From Agriotes lineatus (Eukaryota; Arthropoda; Insecta; Coleoptera; Elateridae), in the NCBI GenBank assembly GCA_940337035.1, contig CALNHX010003653.1, positions 1 through 64,000 of the forward strand: a stretch of DNA of 64,000 bases, in the 5' to 3' direction. Of this stretch, positions 52,581 to 63,477 are shown in pieces (the first letter of the stretch is position 1; each line of letters begins with the position of its first letter). The notes beneath the pieces are model-generated. The model did no database searches, had not been told where the DNA came from, and saw only the letters and a program-made list of their open reading frames with translations. The translations under genes were made by a program, and so were the position numbers.

Positions 52581-54211
52581 TAGGGTTACCAACATTAAGT
52601 CGATGCTGACCCGAAGAAAATAATTTTTGGGAAAGAAACAAGTGAGATAAAATTAGTAAAAGGTGCAAGGTGAAATAGTTTTTTACATTCTAAAGATGTA
52701 ATTCCTAAAATAATTTTATATTTCTTATGTAGATATGAAATATGGAATTTCTTTACCCCTCGGTTGATAATTAAATTTGAACAAGACGACTTAATGTTTA
52801 AATAATTATTTGCCCATGTTATCCCGTAGCTAGCTTAGTAAACGTGAAACTCTCTTAATATCTCAGTTAGTCGCTTATGCAAGATTACTATCGGTCAAAA
52901 CCGAAATCTGGTTCCCCCTTTTAATGTTGGTTGGACAGAAACCTAACTTTAAACAGTTCACAATTGTTTACATCATCTATTGACTTCAAAACACATATAA
53001 AAACAAAAACAAAAAACACGCATAAAAATGCAAAAGAAATAAAAGGAAATAGAGTTAAGTTCTGAAACAATCTACGTGCGATATAGGTTGAGGCTACTCG
53101 TAAACGTGTTGCAAACATTCATAAACAGCGTAAAACATTAACAAAAATAACGTTGAAATAATTCTCTTTTAAAAGAACGCAAATGTCAAAATTACCTTAA
53201 GCCGATACATATTTGAGTCCCTGATAAAAAACATTCTTGCGCGTTTGCAAAAGCTCGCACTTAAACGCAACGTTATTCCGCAATGCAAACGTTTTACCTG
53301 GAACTGACTACTGAATACCCTTGGAAACGGCACGCCTTAATTGCATCACCCGCTCTTGGCGCACATTATGCTGGAAACCACTGATCGTGTACAGGCCTTG
53401 TAAGGGCAGTTGAATTGGCGCCTCTCAAAATTGCCGCTTCAAGTAAGCACAGGGTGTACTTACATGCACACTCAGAAAATGCGTTTGCGGAATTTGCAAA
53501 TACTGGTTCTCTGCACTTTAACTCTGTTTGCAGCAAACGTTGACTACCAAGCTCTTTTAGGCCGCTTCAAATTAACTTATATCTCCATGGGCGAATTCAC
53601 GTACCATACTTTTCAATCTAACAAACCCACGCAGCTCTCAGAAGAACCTGCGTGCGACTGCTGCCTTCTTTGTTAAATTTGCATGAATTGAACATCACCG
53701 CATCCCGCGTAAAGCGTGTGTTTCTTGCTACACTCGCGAAAAAAGGGATTCACAATACACGTCCAGCGCAGGACCAGCTTTGCGAGCATTTGCTTACATA
53801 TAATATTAAACATAGAAAATACAACTTGGCTTCTACATTTAAGCATAAAAATAACCATCATTGGTAAGGGATCTATCTGGCCCGTTACACATTCTCGGCC
53901 TTTGTGAATCATAGGAATTAAAGAAGATAACTGTTTTTTACATTCCATAAAAGATACGTTCAAAACCCATCTTAAAAGTTAAGTAAACTATTAAGAAACT
54001 AAATTTTTCTGAAGAAAATGTAAGATACTTATTTTCAAAAATTATATTTTTATTTCTTTGGCCAATGACTCTGAAGCTTTCAAATAGGAGAAAAAATTTT
54101 AACTATTCATGTATGTAGTTAACCCGAAAAATGTTATTGAAAACCCGAAGCCCGAAGAATGATTGCCAAACTCGAAGTCTTCGGGTCAAAATGACAGTGT
54201 TGGCAACCCTA
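52581..54211. mobile_element. 1.6-kb nonautonomous hAT-like element, 8-bp duplication
   Basis: TAGGGTTACCAACA at the left and the inverse TGTTGGCAACCCTA at the right are TIRs. TGACCCGAAGA just inside pairs again. TGTATAAC lies at 52573-52580 and 54212-54219. The body is non-coding in my reading: the frames at 53410-53676 and 53652-53963 have no domains. It lies about 220 bp behind the zinc-finger stop codon and may hold its 3' end. Confidence 0.85.
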
Positions 54212-54334
54212 TGTATAACAGGGATATATCAAACGATTCTTTCAGTTTTTCATGTGTAGCTGACATGATCAAAGTATCTAAAATTTAGAATTGTTCTCTG
54301 AATGTCATTTTTTGGCAGTGGTCTATTATGATAT

Positions 54335-54525
54335 GTTTTTCGGACTTTTCCACTGTCTAGGGTGTAAATCACAAAACGTTTCGGGAGTTTTGATCTACTC
54401 CCGTCTTCAGGTACTCCTGGTTAGTCCTGAGAGGGACTGATATTGTACGTTTTTCTACGTAAATTTGTGCCTCCCCCCGGGGTTTGAACCCTAGACAGTG
54501 GAAAAAGTCCGAAAAACATCATAAA
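54335..54525. mobile_element. Short repeat with inverted ends and B-box-like motif
   Basis: GTTTTTCGGACTTTTCCACT and GTCTAGGGT are mirrored by ACCCTAGACAGTGG and AAAGTCCGAAAAAC. Next to the right end the minus strand reads AGGGTTCAAACCCCGG, like a Pol III B box. Between them lie GGGAGTTTTGATCTACTCCC and further small hairpins. Either a MITE or a SINE-derived palindrome. Confidence 0.6.
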
Positions 54526-54929
54526 ATTTAGAAGTTGAAAATGGAAGCATGTAGTATTGGGAACATATTATTGTTTCATGTATGATGACTAAAAAAATTT
54601 TTAGTATTTGTTTTTGTATTTTATTGTTGTTCGGTATAACCCGCTGTTGGGAGATATAGGTAACACTTTACATTTTTCTCAGTAACTAAAGCTTTTAAGT
54701 AAATGGTCGATAATAGGCATTCACAGTAGCCGTTATTGAACACTTTTCTTTTAAAAAATCCAACAAAATCGGAGGTATGGGAAAAACTGATTAAAATGAA
54801 AAGTGATTTCTTTGTAGAAGAATCTTATAAAATAAAAATAACTTCTTTCTTCAAACAATGTTAGAAAATACTTATATCTAATAAGGCAAAGAAATAATTT
54901 AAAAAAATAATTAAAAACATAAAATTTTC
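54526..54929. other. Unassigned AT-rich spacer
   Basis: No gene or repeat recognised. Confidence 0.4.
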
Positions 54930-56331
54930 TTATAAAATATATTCAGGATAATTGTGAAGTCCACGACTTATCAATGCAGTGCAGATCTTGTGATTTATCT
55001 GGGAAAGTTTAACAGCTTGTACATATTCCACATCTGGAAATACAAAATATTTTTTACCTATATATTGTCTCATACAGCTAATTTCTATTGCCGATTTTTT
55101 TATATGCAAAATTTTGGCTACAAATATTTTCTCAACCTCTTTCTGAGCGTTTTTATCATTAATAAAACTTGTAACTACAAAACAGCTTTCATTAATATCA
55201 CATATGTTTGTTATTTCAGACTTTATTGGTTCAATTTCAGTCTCGGATGAAGATTCAACATGCTCGTCATCGAATGAAATGTCTGATCCGGCATTGATAT
55301 TTTCTTCATCTTCTAAGCCTTCGTAAAAGTAGTTTTTTTCAGTTTCTTTATCGATGGTTGATGTGGATTGAATCGGTGCATTATTATTATATTGCTGCAG
55401 ATCTAAAGATGATAATGATTTTCCAGCAGGCACATCTAGCTTTTTCTTCCTTTTTGATACAATTTTATCATTTACTTTAGTAAGATCTGTTATTATTTGA
55501 GAAAAACTATGTCTCATGTGATTATGTTCAGCATGCAATGGATGGTTTCTAGGTTGACTTTTATTTAGCACTATTTCTGAGTTGTAAGGTGATATACCGG
55601 TTGCCTTAAGCCCAGACAGAATATGTCTCTCAATTTTTTCTCACAACTCACGAGCATATTTTTTAATAATTTTGGAAATTCTTGCTTAGGCACAACCCCT
55701 CGATTTTTTCGTTTCCAGTCAGTCAGTGTTGTCCTCCAAGCCACGTTCATTCGATGGAATACTGCAACGTCTAAAGGTTGGCATAAGTGAGTGCTATTTT
55801 GGGAAGTAATACAAAAGAAATATTATCCTCACAAGCTTTAACCACCCTGGAGGAAATGTGACTTCCCAAATTGTCTCCTATGACTGCTTTTTTCCCTTCG
55901 ATTCTCCTAAAATAAGGCAACATTATTTGGAATAACCAGTTTTCGAAAATATCCGAGTCGAACCAACCTCAGGTGGACTGGTTGTATCTAGCACCATCAG
56001 GATCTATATACGATGTAAGGAGGGAGAAGAGTTCCGTCAGCCGATGCAGAAAACAAGAGGCTTTTGAAAAATCCATGACTTTGCTCGCGTGCTTTGTTTT
56101 TCGACTAACAAAAACTTGATCACATCCTGGATCATCAGTGACATTCGTTTCGTCATAGTTAGTTATACACTGTAAAGTATTTCTTCAAGAATTAGTTTCA
56201 AGTGGTCAAAATAGTCTCTGCTTCAGAAAATATTCACACCAGCCTTTGTCCAGTCGATTATCACGAAAACTCTGCACATGAACACCCTTCCTGTTTAAAT
56301 ATTGTTGCACAAAATCACATAAATTCTTTAT

Positions 56332-57004
56332 CCGCAAACGTCACAAAAGTGACAACTTATGTGTCTTTATTAACAAGGTAAAAGTGTCACTTTATCTGCC
56401 TAAGCAGATAAAATAGCGACTTTTGCGTACTTTATCTGCCTAAGCACACAAAATTGTTGCCCTCTTTCTTTCTTTCTATGTTTGTTCGCTATCTCCTCCG
56501 AAGATACTGGACCGATTAAATTGTATGATGGCTTAAAATTTTGCGAATTTTTAGACTTAGATCGTAGGCCGGTTTTTATTTTTAAAAAGAGTACGAAAAA
56601 GTTTTAATTTAAATAAACCTTTAAGCAGCGGATCGGAGCATCTGTCGCCGTGGGTTATGATGTGACAGCTGCTGTGGCCGTGTGCTATTAGCTCGGGTGA
56701 TTCAGTATGTTCATATATCATTACAGTAGCGCATTATTTGAACAACAGAGGTTGGCGCTGAGGTACGGTGCTCGCCTGTCACGCGGGTGGCCCGGGTTCG
56801 ATTCCCGGCCGATGCATCTTTTTTTTAAATTTATATTAATGAAATTTACCTGAATACGTTTGCGGATAAAATAGTATATGTTATTCGGAGTAAAAGTAAC
56901 TTTATGTGGCTTAGCCGAATTATTTGCCTCACTGACGTTCGGCTAAATAAACTTCAGCTTCGCCACATAAAGTATCACTTTTACTCCTAATAACATAATC
57001 TACT
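56332..57004 (-). mobile_element. Hairpin-TIR element, family 3, copy 2
   Basis: This is the inverse of 14738-15404, flanked by TTTAT at 56327-56331 and 57005-57009 (ATAAA on its own strand, the same five bases as in copy 1). In its own direction it has the hairpin (57004 to about 56862), ATTTTATCCGCAAACG, the tRNA-like body and the end CGTTTGCGG. It lies inside the pogo gene. Confidence 0.8.
56752..56817 (+). tRNA. tRNA-Asp(GUC)-like module with T8 terminator, pseudo
   Basis: Anticodon arm CTCGC-CTGTCAC-GCGGG (anticodon GTC) and T arm CCGGG-TTCGATT-CCCGG fold cleanly, and the A-box-like TGGCGCTGAGGTACGG is in place. The 5' acceptor strand does not pair with CCGATGC. A run of eight T (56819-56826) follows at once, as in a Pol III terminator. 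Confidence 0.65.
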
Positions 57005-57310
57005 TTTATTTGAAATGGGCATTAAAGTACCTCGAAATCGTCATTAAAATACGAGAAATCGGCATTAAAGTAATCCATTGTTTTACGACTTTTTTTTAGG
57101 TGGCGAGGCGACAGATAAACGTCAACCGACGTTAAAATAACCTACAAATGTTGGTTAAAATGTTGTAATTTCACGATTTCTCGATTTCAAATAAAACATA
57201 GTGTACTCCTCAGCAGTGAAGTTCCTTTTATGCCTCATGTGGTTTATTTAACTAAATCCACATTTGTGATAAAAAGCTGAACTTCAATGCCTTGGTAGGT
57301 ATGCAAACTA
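57005..57310. other. Unassigned insert between pogo fragments
   Basis: About 300 bp, not pogo coding. It contains the thrice-repeated phrase (G/C)(G/A)TCATTAAA or GGCATTAAAGTA with CGAAATCG / CGAGAAATCG (57016-57075). ATTC occurs at both outer joins with pogo coding (near 56323 and 57311), possibly an older duplication. Confidence 0.4.
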
Positions 57311-57653
57311 CTATTCATTAAATGGTATACGAAAATCTGCTGCAGTTAGAAGTGCACCGACAATAAGTTTTTCTTTATTTTCCGGAATAACTGATGGCCT
57401 TCCTAGTTTACCAGAGTGCATCCCTTTATATTTTTCATATAAAGTGGTTTTTGGAACACCGAACTGTGCAGCAGCTTGGCTAAAAGACAGGTCGCCAACA
57501 ACAACTGCTTCCAAAGCATTCTCCATCGATTGGGGGTCATAGTTTCTCCTATATGCTGTGCCCTACAAATGACATTGTTTACATTTTTAACAATAACCAA
57601 ATAAACAATGAATTTATTCAAAATTTGATCATACAGAAATGTTATGGTTACTT

Positions 57654-58035
57654 AATAGTTATTTACTATACAAGTGGGATAAGAGCATCATGAATATACG
57701 TGTGTAAGTTACAAACGAGTTATGTAAGCACACAAGTATATTAATGGTGCATTATCACACATGTATTGTACAAAATTTTATCTACAACTAATTAAATTGA
57801 GAAAAGTGCATTAAGAGAAATGTTAGATCTGTCATTTTCAAAAACATTTTAGTAGGCAAATGTCATGTCACTCATTTGACACTGTTTCAGTAAGGTAATA
57901 AAGCCATTACACCACTCAGTTAGGTACCTAATGAAGCAATTACATAACTGAGTGGGTGTAATGAACTTCATTACCTAATGGAAATAGTGTCAAATGAGTG
58001 ACATAATGAGTTACTCATCCACTGGAGTAGATAAA
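57654..58035 (+). mobile_element. Hairpin-TIR element, family 1, copy C (complete)
   Basis: It starts AATAGTTATTTACTATACAA and has a hairpin over about 57662-57775, with arms including GTGTGTAAGTTAC and GTAAGCACAC. ATTTTATCTACAAC follows. A second palindrome in the body pairs GTCACTCATTTGACACTGTT (57867) with its inverse near 57985. It ends GGAGTAGATAAA. Non-coding. This is the reference copy for the family. Confidence 0.8.
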
Positions 58036-58596
58036 GGGATCTATTTCATTGGACTATACTAATATCACCAATATCTACTTAGATATGAAGAGGTTTTGTA
58101 GACGTCAATAAAATCTATAACAAATCACTTGCTGGCAACTCTGCATTTAACGTGATTAAAATTATTTTCTAATCGACGCAGGAGCAACGAACAATATCAT
58201 GGGGAAGTTATGCAGCACCACCAACAAGTTCGGGTAATGAAGGTTGCCTATCGTTGAAGATAATAATCGGCGTTTGATAAATTACACTTTTTTGTTCGAT
58301 ATTACCTGCATCGTTCGATATATCCCCGTTATACTGTAATATAAGATACATTATAATAGACGCTAAAATATCTTCTAACAATTTTTACTTGTTCAGAAAA
58401 TAAAAGTACTTATCTTAATTCCTCATCGAAGTTTAGTATAGACATTTTGATACTCATTTTTATGTTGGGTGCTGTATAAATAATTTGTCTTTCTGGATCC
58501 GTTTTGCATTCCCGAACCCAGCATAAAATATAATTCATTAGTGAACTAGTCGCTTAGCTTAACTGATAGCGACAATTGGAAAATCTGTAATTCTGG
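58036..58596. other. Unassigned spacer
   Basis: No gene or repeat partner seen. Confidence 0.4.
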
Positions 58597-59546
58597 TGTA
58601 ACAACCCGCAAGAAAATTGCGTTATAATTATAAGACTTATAAATTGTAAGTTGTCAGAAGAAAAGAATAAATCAAAGCCGCCCCTGCGTAAATTACAAGT
58701 GTAGCGGACGCGAAAGTTCATTTACCAAGAATGGAAAGCTACATTTGTCGTAGTCAGAAAAAGCGATTGAATTGCATCCGGTGCTCATAAAGCTAGAAGA
58801 TTTCTAAGAATAGAGAATGCCGATTTGACACATAGCGCAAACCCGTGTGGGATATGCCGAATTCGCAATTCTCAGAGCGCGCAAAGTACAAGTCAAAATG
58901 CTAGTTGGACAAAACGGGGAAGCCCGAGGAACATACGGCCCCCCCCCCACGATAGAAAATTACCTGGGGGGGAACGCAAACCGCGAGGGCAGTTTGCGTC
59001 CCGGTTTCGAGTAATAAATTAACCCGTCGATAACATTTTTCGGTGCCAATTCTAACTAAATCAAAATTACATCTTTTCGATCTAAAACTAAAGTGTTGTG
59101 TAGTGCCCAACCTTAAGAAAATCCAGGTGAAAAAGGGAACCATAGGACTCCAATCAATTTTAGCCGAACTCAATTTAATTCATAACTAAACATCGGTCGC
59201 GCCGTTTAAATTAAATAATAACCAAATCGAGGGGTAGTAACCACAGCGCAGGAGTAACAGGTCAGACTTAATTGTTGTTATTTTATATTAAACAACTCCA
59301 AGGGCCGTCGCTAGATTTATTCTTTCCTTCCAAAACAAATTAAATAGGCATAATTTTGATTAATCTAGTTACGAAGCTTACAGTTAATTAATCCATGAAC
59401 AGAGAGGGCGGTAGCCCATTGTAATCGTGCCGAATTATTAGTTTCTTTCAATATAAGTTTAATTATTCTTTTGTGGGTGTTTCATTTAAACAAATCTAGC
59501 CCTTACCCCCTTAAGGTACCACCAAGGGGACAGCAGAGGGGTTACA
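58597..59546 (+). repeat. Putative Gypsy 5' LTR (950 bp)
   Basis: Starts TGTAACAACCC and ends GGGGTTACA; TGTAAC and GTTACA are exact inverses. AATAAA occurs near 58668. A C9 and G7 pair (about 58940-58971) lies inside. The far LTR is outside the window, so the limits cannot be checked by comparison. Confidence 0.55.
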
Positions 59547-60725
59547 ATCTTCTACTTGCGAATATAGTGATCTACGGGTTCAAACCAACCCCTATATCAC
59601 CAAAAACGTGGCAGCACGTAAACTGATAATTCGGGGATGACAAATCAACCCCCTGGGTTATAAATGGTGGCAGCGGTCTACAAAGAACCCCTTTAACTCG
59701 GTTGGTCAACCCTTACACCTTCAGGAAGGCCGAAAATACACCCTTAAAAACTTAGAATAAATTTTTTCACTTTTATAAAAATTTCAACACCTAATTTACA
59801 TCTGCCAACCCTCAATCGGGCGGCAGAGAACAAGAGTTACTTTCGGATTTCATCCCCCTAACGTAAGAACAACCCCTAGTGGAAATTTCAGCACGAAGGA
59901 GTTTTGCAAGAAATTTTATCGGTCAGTAATACGCAGGGAAATCATAGGTTGCAAAAATTTGGCAGCAAATCAATCACAGCGTGTTAAATTAAATGCTACA
60001 ACCCCCATAAGGTACTATTCAAGTGAAGGGAAGTACATTCCGGAAGGATCACAGCGAAGGCCCGCAAATTAATGTGCTTTTAACAATTTTTACGCTTTTA
60101 GGAAATGTAAATAATTTTATTTTTGTGCGATTTGTTGTGTTTTTCTACGTTTGTTCTCTATGAACAACAAATATTGGTAAGTTTCTGTGTACAACAAGCA
60201 ACAATAATTGGAATTCAACGGTGCACTAGTAATTAAAACAATTCGAACGCTCTAAAATTAGCAACAAATATAAATTCGCCGATACTGTGCAAACAATTGG
60301 TAGGCAAATATAACAATTTTAAGAAGCATAAACAATTTTTCTGCAAATAAACTTCAACAATAGGGGATAAGATTCATAATAAATACAAGTCCGGCATCAT
60401 TTTCGCAAATTAAATATCGTTTAAAGCTTTGCTAAGGGTGGCACACATAAGCGTCACATAAATAAGTAAACAAAACTTTTATGGGTGTCAATATAAGACA
60501 AAATTAACAACTCAGTGATTCAGAAAGACAATCATTTTATATATTCTAACCGAAAAATAAGTTCACAGTTTACAGTAGTGGAAAATTTCACACATAGGTG
60601 CATATACGTACAAATTTTAAATAATTGGTTAACATTTAGCTAAAACTTTCGCATATTAAAAAGTAAATAGGTAGAAGGGCTAAATTTTTTTTTATTAAGC
60701 AGTTTAAGTCTTAAATTAAAATAAA
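59547..60725 (+). other. Gypsy leader and possible primer-binding site
   Basis: About 1.2 kb of non-coding leader. GTGGCAGC occurs twice: AACGTGGCAGCACG (about 59606) and ATGGTGGCAGCGGT (about 59664). The TGGCAGC core is typical of tRNA 3'-end complements, so one may be the primer-binding site. Neither is directly next to the proposed LTR end. Confidence 0.4.
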
Positions 60726-61979
60726 ATGGTATCGCACGCAACAGCCACGGAATTGCCGTCGGATAATCAAGCAACATTACAACCATTTGTGACGCTAGGT
60801 ATGATTGCGTCTACCGTGGAAAATTTTAGTGGCAAAAATAACGTTAGGCAATATTTTGAAAAATTAGACCAACGAGGCATTTTAGACAATTGGTCGGATA
60901 GTACAAAATTAAGCATATTGAAATATAGGTTAACAGGGGATGCTTATAGTTATTTTAGAACCAACCAAGACCTCGACAGTTTGAGTTATAATGAGTTAAA
61001 GGAAAAACTAATAGGCAAGTTTACACCAGCGAAAATACCGGGCGAAGCGCTCATACGGCTGGGTAAATGTTATCAAAAATACGACGAATCAATAGCTAAT
61101 TATGTGTTGCGATTAAAAACGTTAGGCACAGAAATTTTAACAGACGATTGAAAACATGCGACGGACAGTGAAAAGCCGGGTTTAAGGAAGAAAAACGGGG
61201 AACACAAAAACATTTTGAAACAGCTAGGTCCACTATTAATGCGAACCGAGAACGTAGATTTGGACAAAGCGGAACAATTTGCCATTCAATTTGAATTATC
61301 AGACAAAATGTTTATAAATAAATATAATAATAATACAGTTTTTACAATGCGCGCAACACAAAGCAGAACTTGTTTTAATTGCGGTCGTAATAATCACATA
61401 GCACAAAATTGTTATTTGAAGTTTAGGCAACATCACCAAACAAGAAACAACGACTTCAGGTTTAGCACAGGGCGGAACCAGCCAAATTTTTACAAGGCAC
61501 AAAATAATGCAAATCCTAATGTTAGGTCGGAAAATTTTCACAGGTATCAGGAATATGTTAACAATAACTTAGGCGGTCAAACCAATCTTAACAATAAAAG
61601 GGAACGCAATTTTTATAAGCCGCAAGGCGGGGTTAATGCAACAAATCAAATGACAGGGCGGCAGCAACCCCCGTATAACAATTACACGGGAAATAACATA
61701 GGAAGGAACTCGCAACAACAAAATAACTTTCAACATTATAGAGGCACGCACAATAAGGGACAAGCAAATTATAATAGTAGGCAACATATAACAAAATTTT
61801 ATGGGAATGGCGCGAACACTAGTAGAAATTACAATGCGACGGCTAAGGCGAGCAACTACCAAGGAAACTTTAATAGGCGAGACCAGGGAAGACCTCGAAA
61901 TAACATAAATACAGTAAGCAATTTAAACATGGCAGGGCTTCGTTTGCAACCCCAAAACGGAGGCCAGGCAAAATTGTAA
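60726..61979 (+). pseudogene. Gypsy gag with an in-frame UGA
   Basis: The frame opens MVSHATATELPSDNQATLQP, and the capsid-like part includes FSGKNNVRQYFEKLDQ, LKYRLTGDAYSYF and YNELKEKLIGKFTP. A UGA at 61149-61151 interrupts it. The same frame then continues without a break (LLMRTENVDLDKAEQFAIQF) into a zinc knuckle CFNCGRNNHIAQNC and a long N/Q/R-rich tail to 61979. Because the frame is the same on both sides, the break is one base change (a UGG-to-UGA type change is likely), not an indel. Gag would package the RNA; the basic tail fits RNA binding. Confidence 0.85.
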
Positions 61980-62039
61980 AACAAAAAATTCAGGCAAACA
62001 ACACCTACTTCATCCCTCATTTAGGAAATAAAAATTCGC

Positions 62040-62330
62040 AAGACACCTTGCATAGTAAATTTATTAATAAACGGTATATACACACCATTATTATTGGATA
62101 AGGGATCTGCAGTAACAATGTTAAAAGAAAAATTTGTCAACAATTGCAATATTATTTTAGAAGATGATAGTTATTTGCTAGGCATTTCAGGGCCTGCAGT
62201 AAAGGCATTAGGAAATTCAAACGTAAAATTCGGTGTTTGGCCAAGGGAAATAACACAAAATTTTAAAGTTATAATATGCAGGGATGAATTGGGGGTTAGT
62301 ACAGCAGGAATTTTAGGTCGCGATTAGCTA
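62040..62330 (+). pseudogene. Gypsy protease, active-site residue altered
   Basis: The frame reads LLINGIYTPLLLDKGSAVTM, then LLGISGPAVKALG and STAGILGRD, the normal layout of a retropepsin with its C-terminal G-x-D motif. The active site reads D-K-G where D-T-G or D-S-G is needed. A stop follows ILGRD at about 62325, where family members continue, so the copy is decayed. Confidence 0.8.
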
Positions 62331-63477
62331 ATTAAAAATAAAGCGGTTATAAATTATTACAACTGCACCCTAAAAGTATGGGGCAGGCAGTTACCAATTT
62401 TACGCCAATCCGAACTAGAGTGGAACAATTTAAATAAGGGGTACAACTTGAGGAATAAAGAAATAGGTACGGAGGAGGGATTAATTAGGAAAAATATCGA
62501 TACACAAGAAGAAGACAACGCAAATATTTTAGAAGAAAGAAAACTAAGGGAAAATAGCTGGCAGGTACAAAAATTGAAGAAAGTGCAGGGATTCCAGTCA
62601 CCCCAGGTAGGAGGGAAAAACGATGGAATACCCACAGAAGCTAAAGTCGGAAATTGTGGGTCTCAACCACCGAAAGAGGTTCGAGACGGAGGTTGCACTC
62701 AGCAGCATTGCTCGCTCTTGGACAGTCCAGGAGGCGGAGCGACACAATCCAAAGGGGACTCTCAAGAAAAAGCTGTAAGGAACCTAATCCAGGATCCACA
62801 GCTAGAGAAGCAGTAAGGAGGAAGAAGGCAAGTAAAACCAATAAAAAGATGGACGTCATACAGGCTGATCACCTAGACAAAATCTTAAACTCTTCAGGTA
62901 CCGAAGAGGATATTGGAATAAACGCCGAAAAAGTCACGGAAAAAAGTGACAAAAAGTTCAATAGTGAAACCGCGGTTCACATAAATAAAAATGCTAGAAG
63001 AAAGCATACAAATGGAAATGCCAGAGAAGTAGGCAATATTTTTATCCACAGTGTTGGAGAATTAAGTGAAGATGAAGTAGAAAATGAAGACTTCCACACA
63101 AACTTCATGGAAAGGCAACGTATATACAGAGAAAACAAAGCTCCGGACCTGCAGCAAGAATACGAAAATAAAGTAAAGGAAGCAAAATTACAGAGGGATC
63201 CCAAAGAAGAAGCTAAGAAAAAGAAGGAAGTAAACCTAAATATGGTAAGTACAAAGGTAACGAAAAAGAAAGAAGAATTCCAAGGAAGTAATAAAAAGGA
63301 ACAGGTAAATTTAGTAAGTGAAAAAGCTTGTGTATCGAAGAAACAAAAAGTATACGAAGAAAACAAAGAAGACGAAATCCCAGAAGTCAAGAATTTGGAG
63401 AACACGAAGGAATACGAAATAAAATTAGTAGAAGATTTAATACTACCCCCGTGCCGAAATAAATTGCGAAACCAAAA
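62331..63477 (+). pseudogene. Gypsy linker between protease and RT, frame-shifted
   Basis: The gag/protease frame continues as NYYNCTLKVWGRQL and an acidic region to a stop at 62816. Another frame (to 63499) then carries a highly charged K/E-rich stretch (KVKEAKLQRDPKEEAKKKKE) ending YEIKLVEDLILPP, which normally precedes the RT. A switch back to the first frame is needed near 63478. The K/E-rich part has coiled-coil character; no enzyme domain. Confidence 0.7.

Larger units (their letters stand above)
54930..57526 (-). pseudogene. pogo-like (DDE_1) transposase, split by a family 3 element
   Basis: From the N-terminus on the minus strand: MENALEAVVVGDLSFSQAAA and FGVPKTTLYEKYKGMHSGKL with GRPSVIPENKEKLIVG (57526-57311), a pipsqueak-type HTH. 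Then NLCDFVQQYLNRKGV and LDKGWCEYFLKQR (56326-56215), YNYDETNVTDDPGCD (about 56150, with the first catalytic D), SYIDPDGARYNQ, WFDSDIFENWLFQIMLPYFR, IGDNLGSHISSRVVK (second D), LPKIALTYANL and TWLGGQH decayed, and the C-terminal frame at 55571-54930 (LTKVNDKIVSKRKKKLDVPA; YFVFPDVEYVQAVKLSQ). This is the order of pogo/jerky-like transposases. Frameshifts and stops lie at about 55572-55810 and 55970, so it is inactive. Confidence 0.85.

Noticed and set aside
53410..53963. Frames inside 52581-54211 as host genes
   Set aside because: They lie wholly within a hAT-like element and overlap each other on both strands without domains.
56752..56817. Functional tRNA-Asp gene
   Set aside because: The 5' acceptor strand does not pair with the 3' strand, and the same decayed form exists in a second element copy at 14928-14992.
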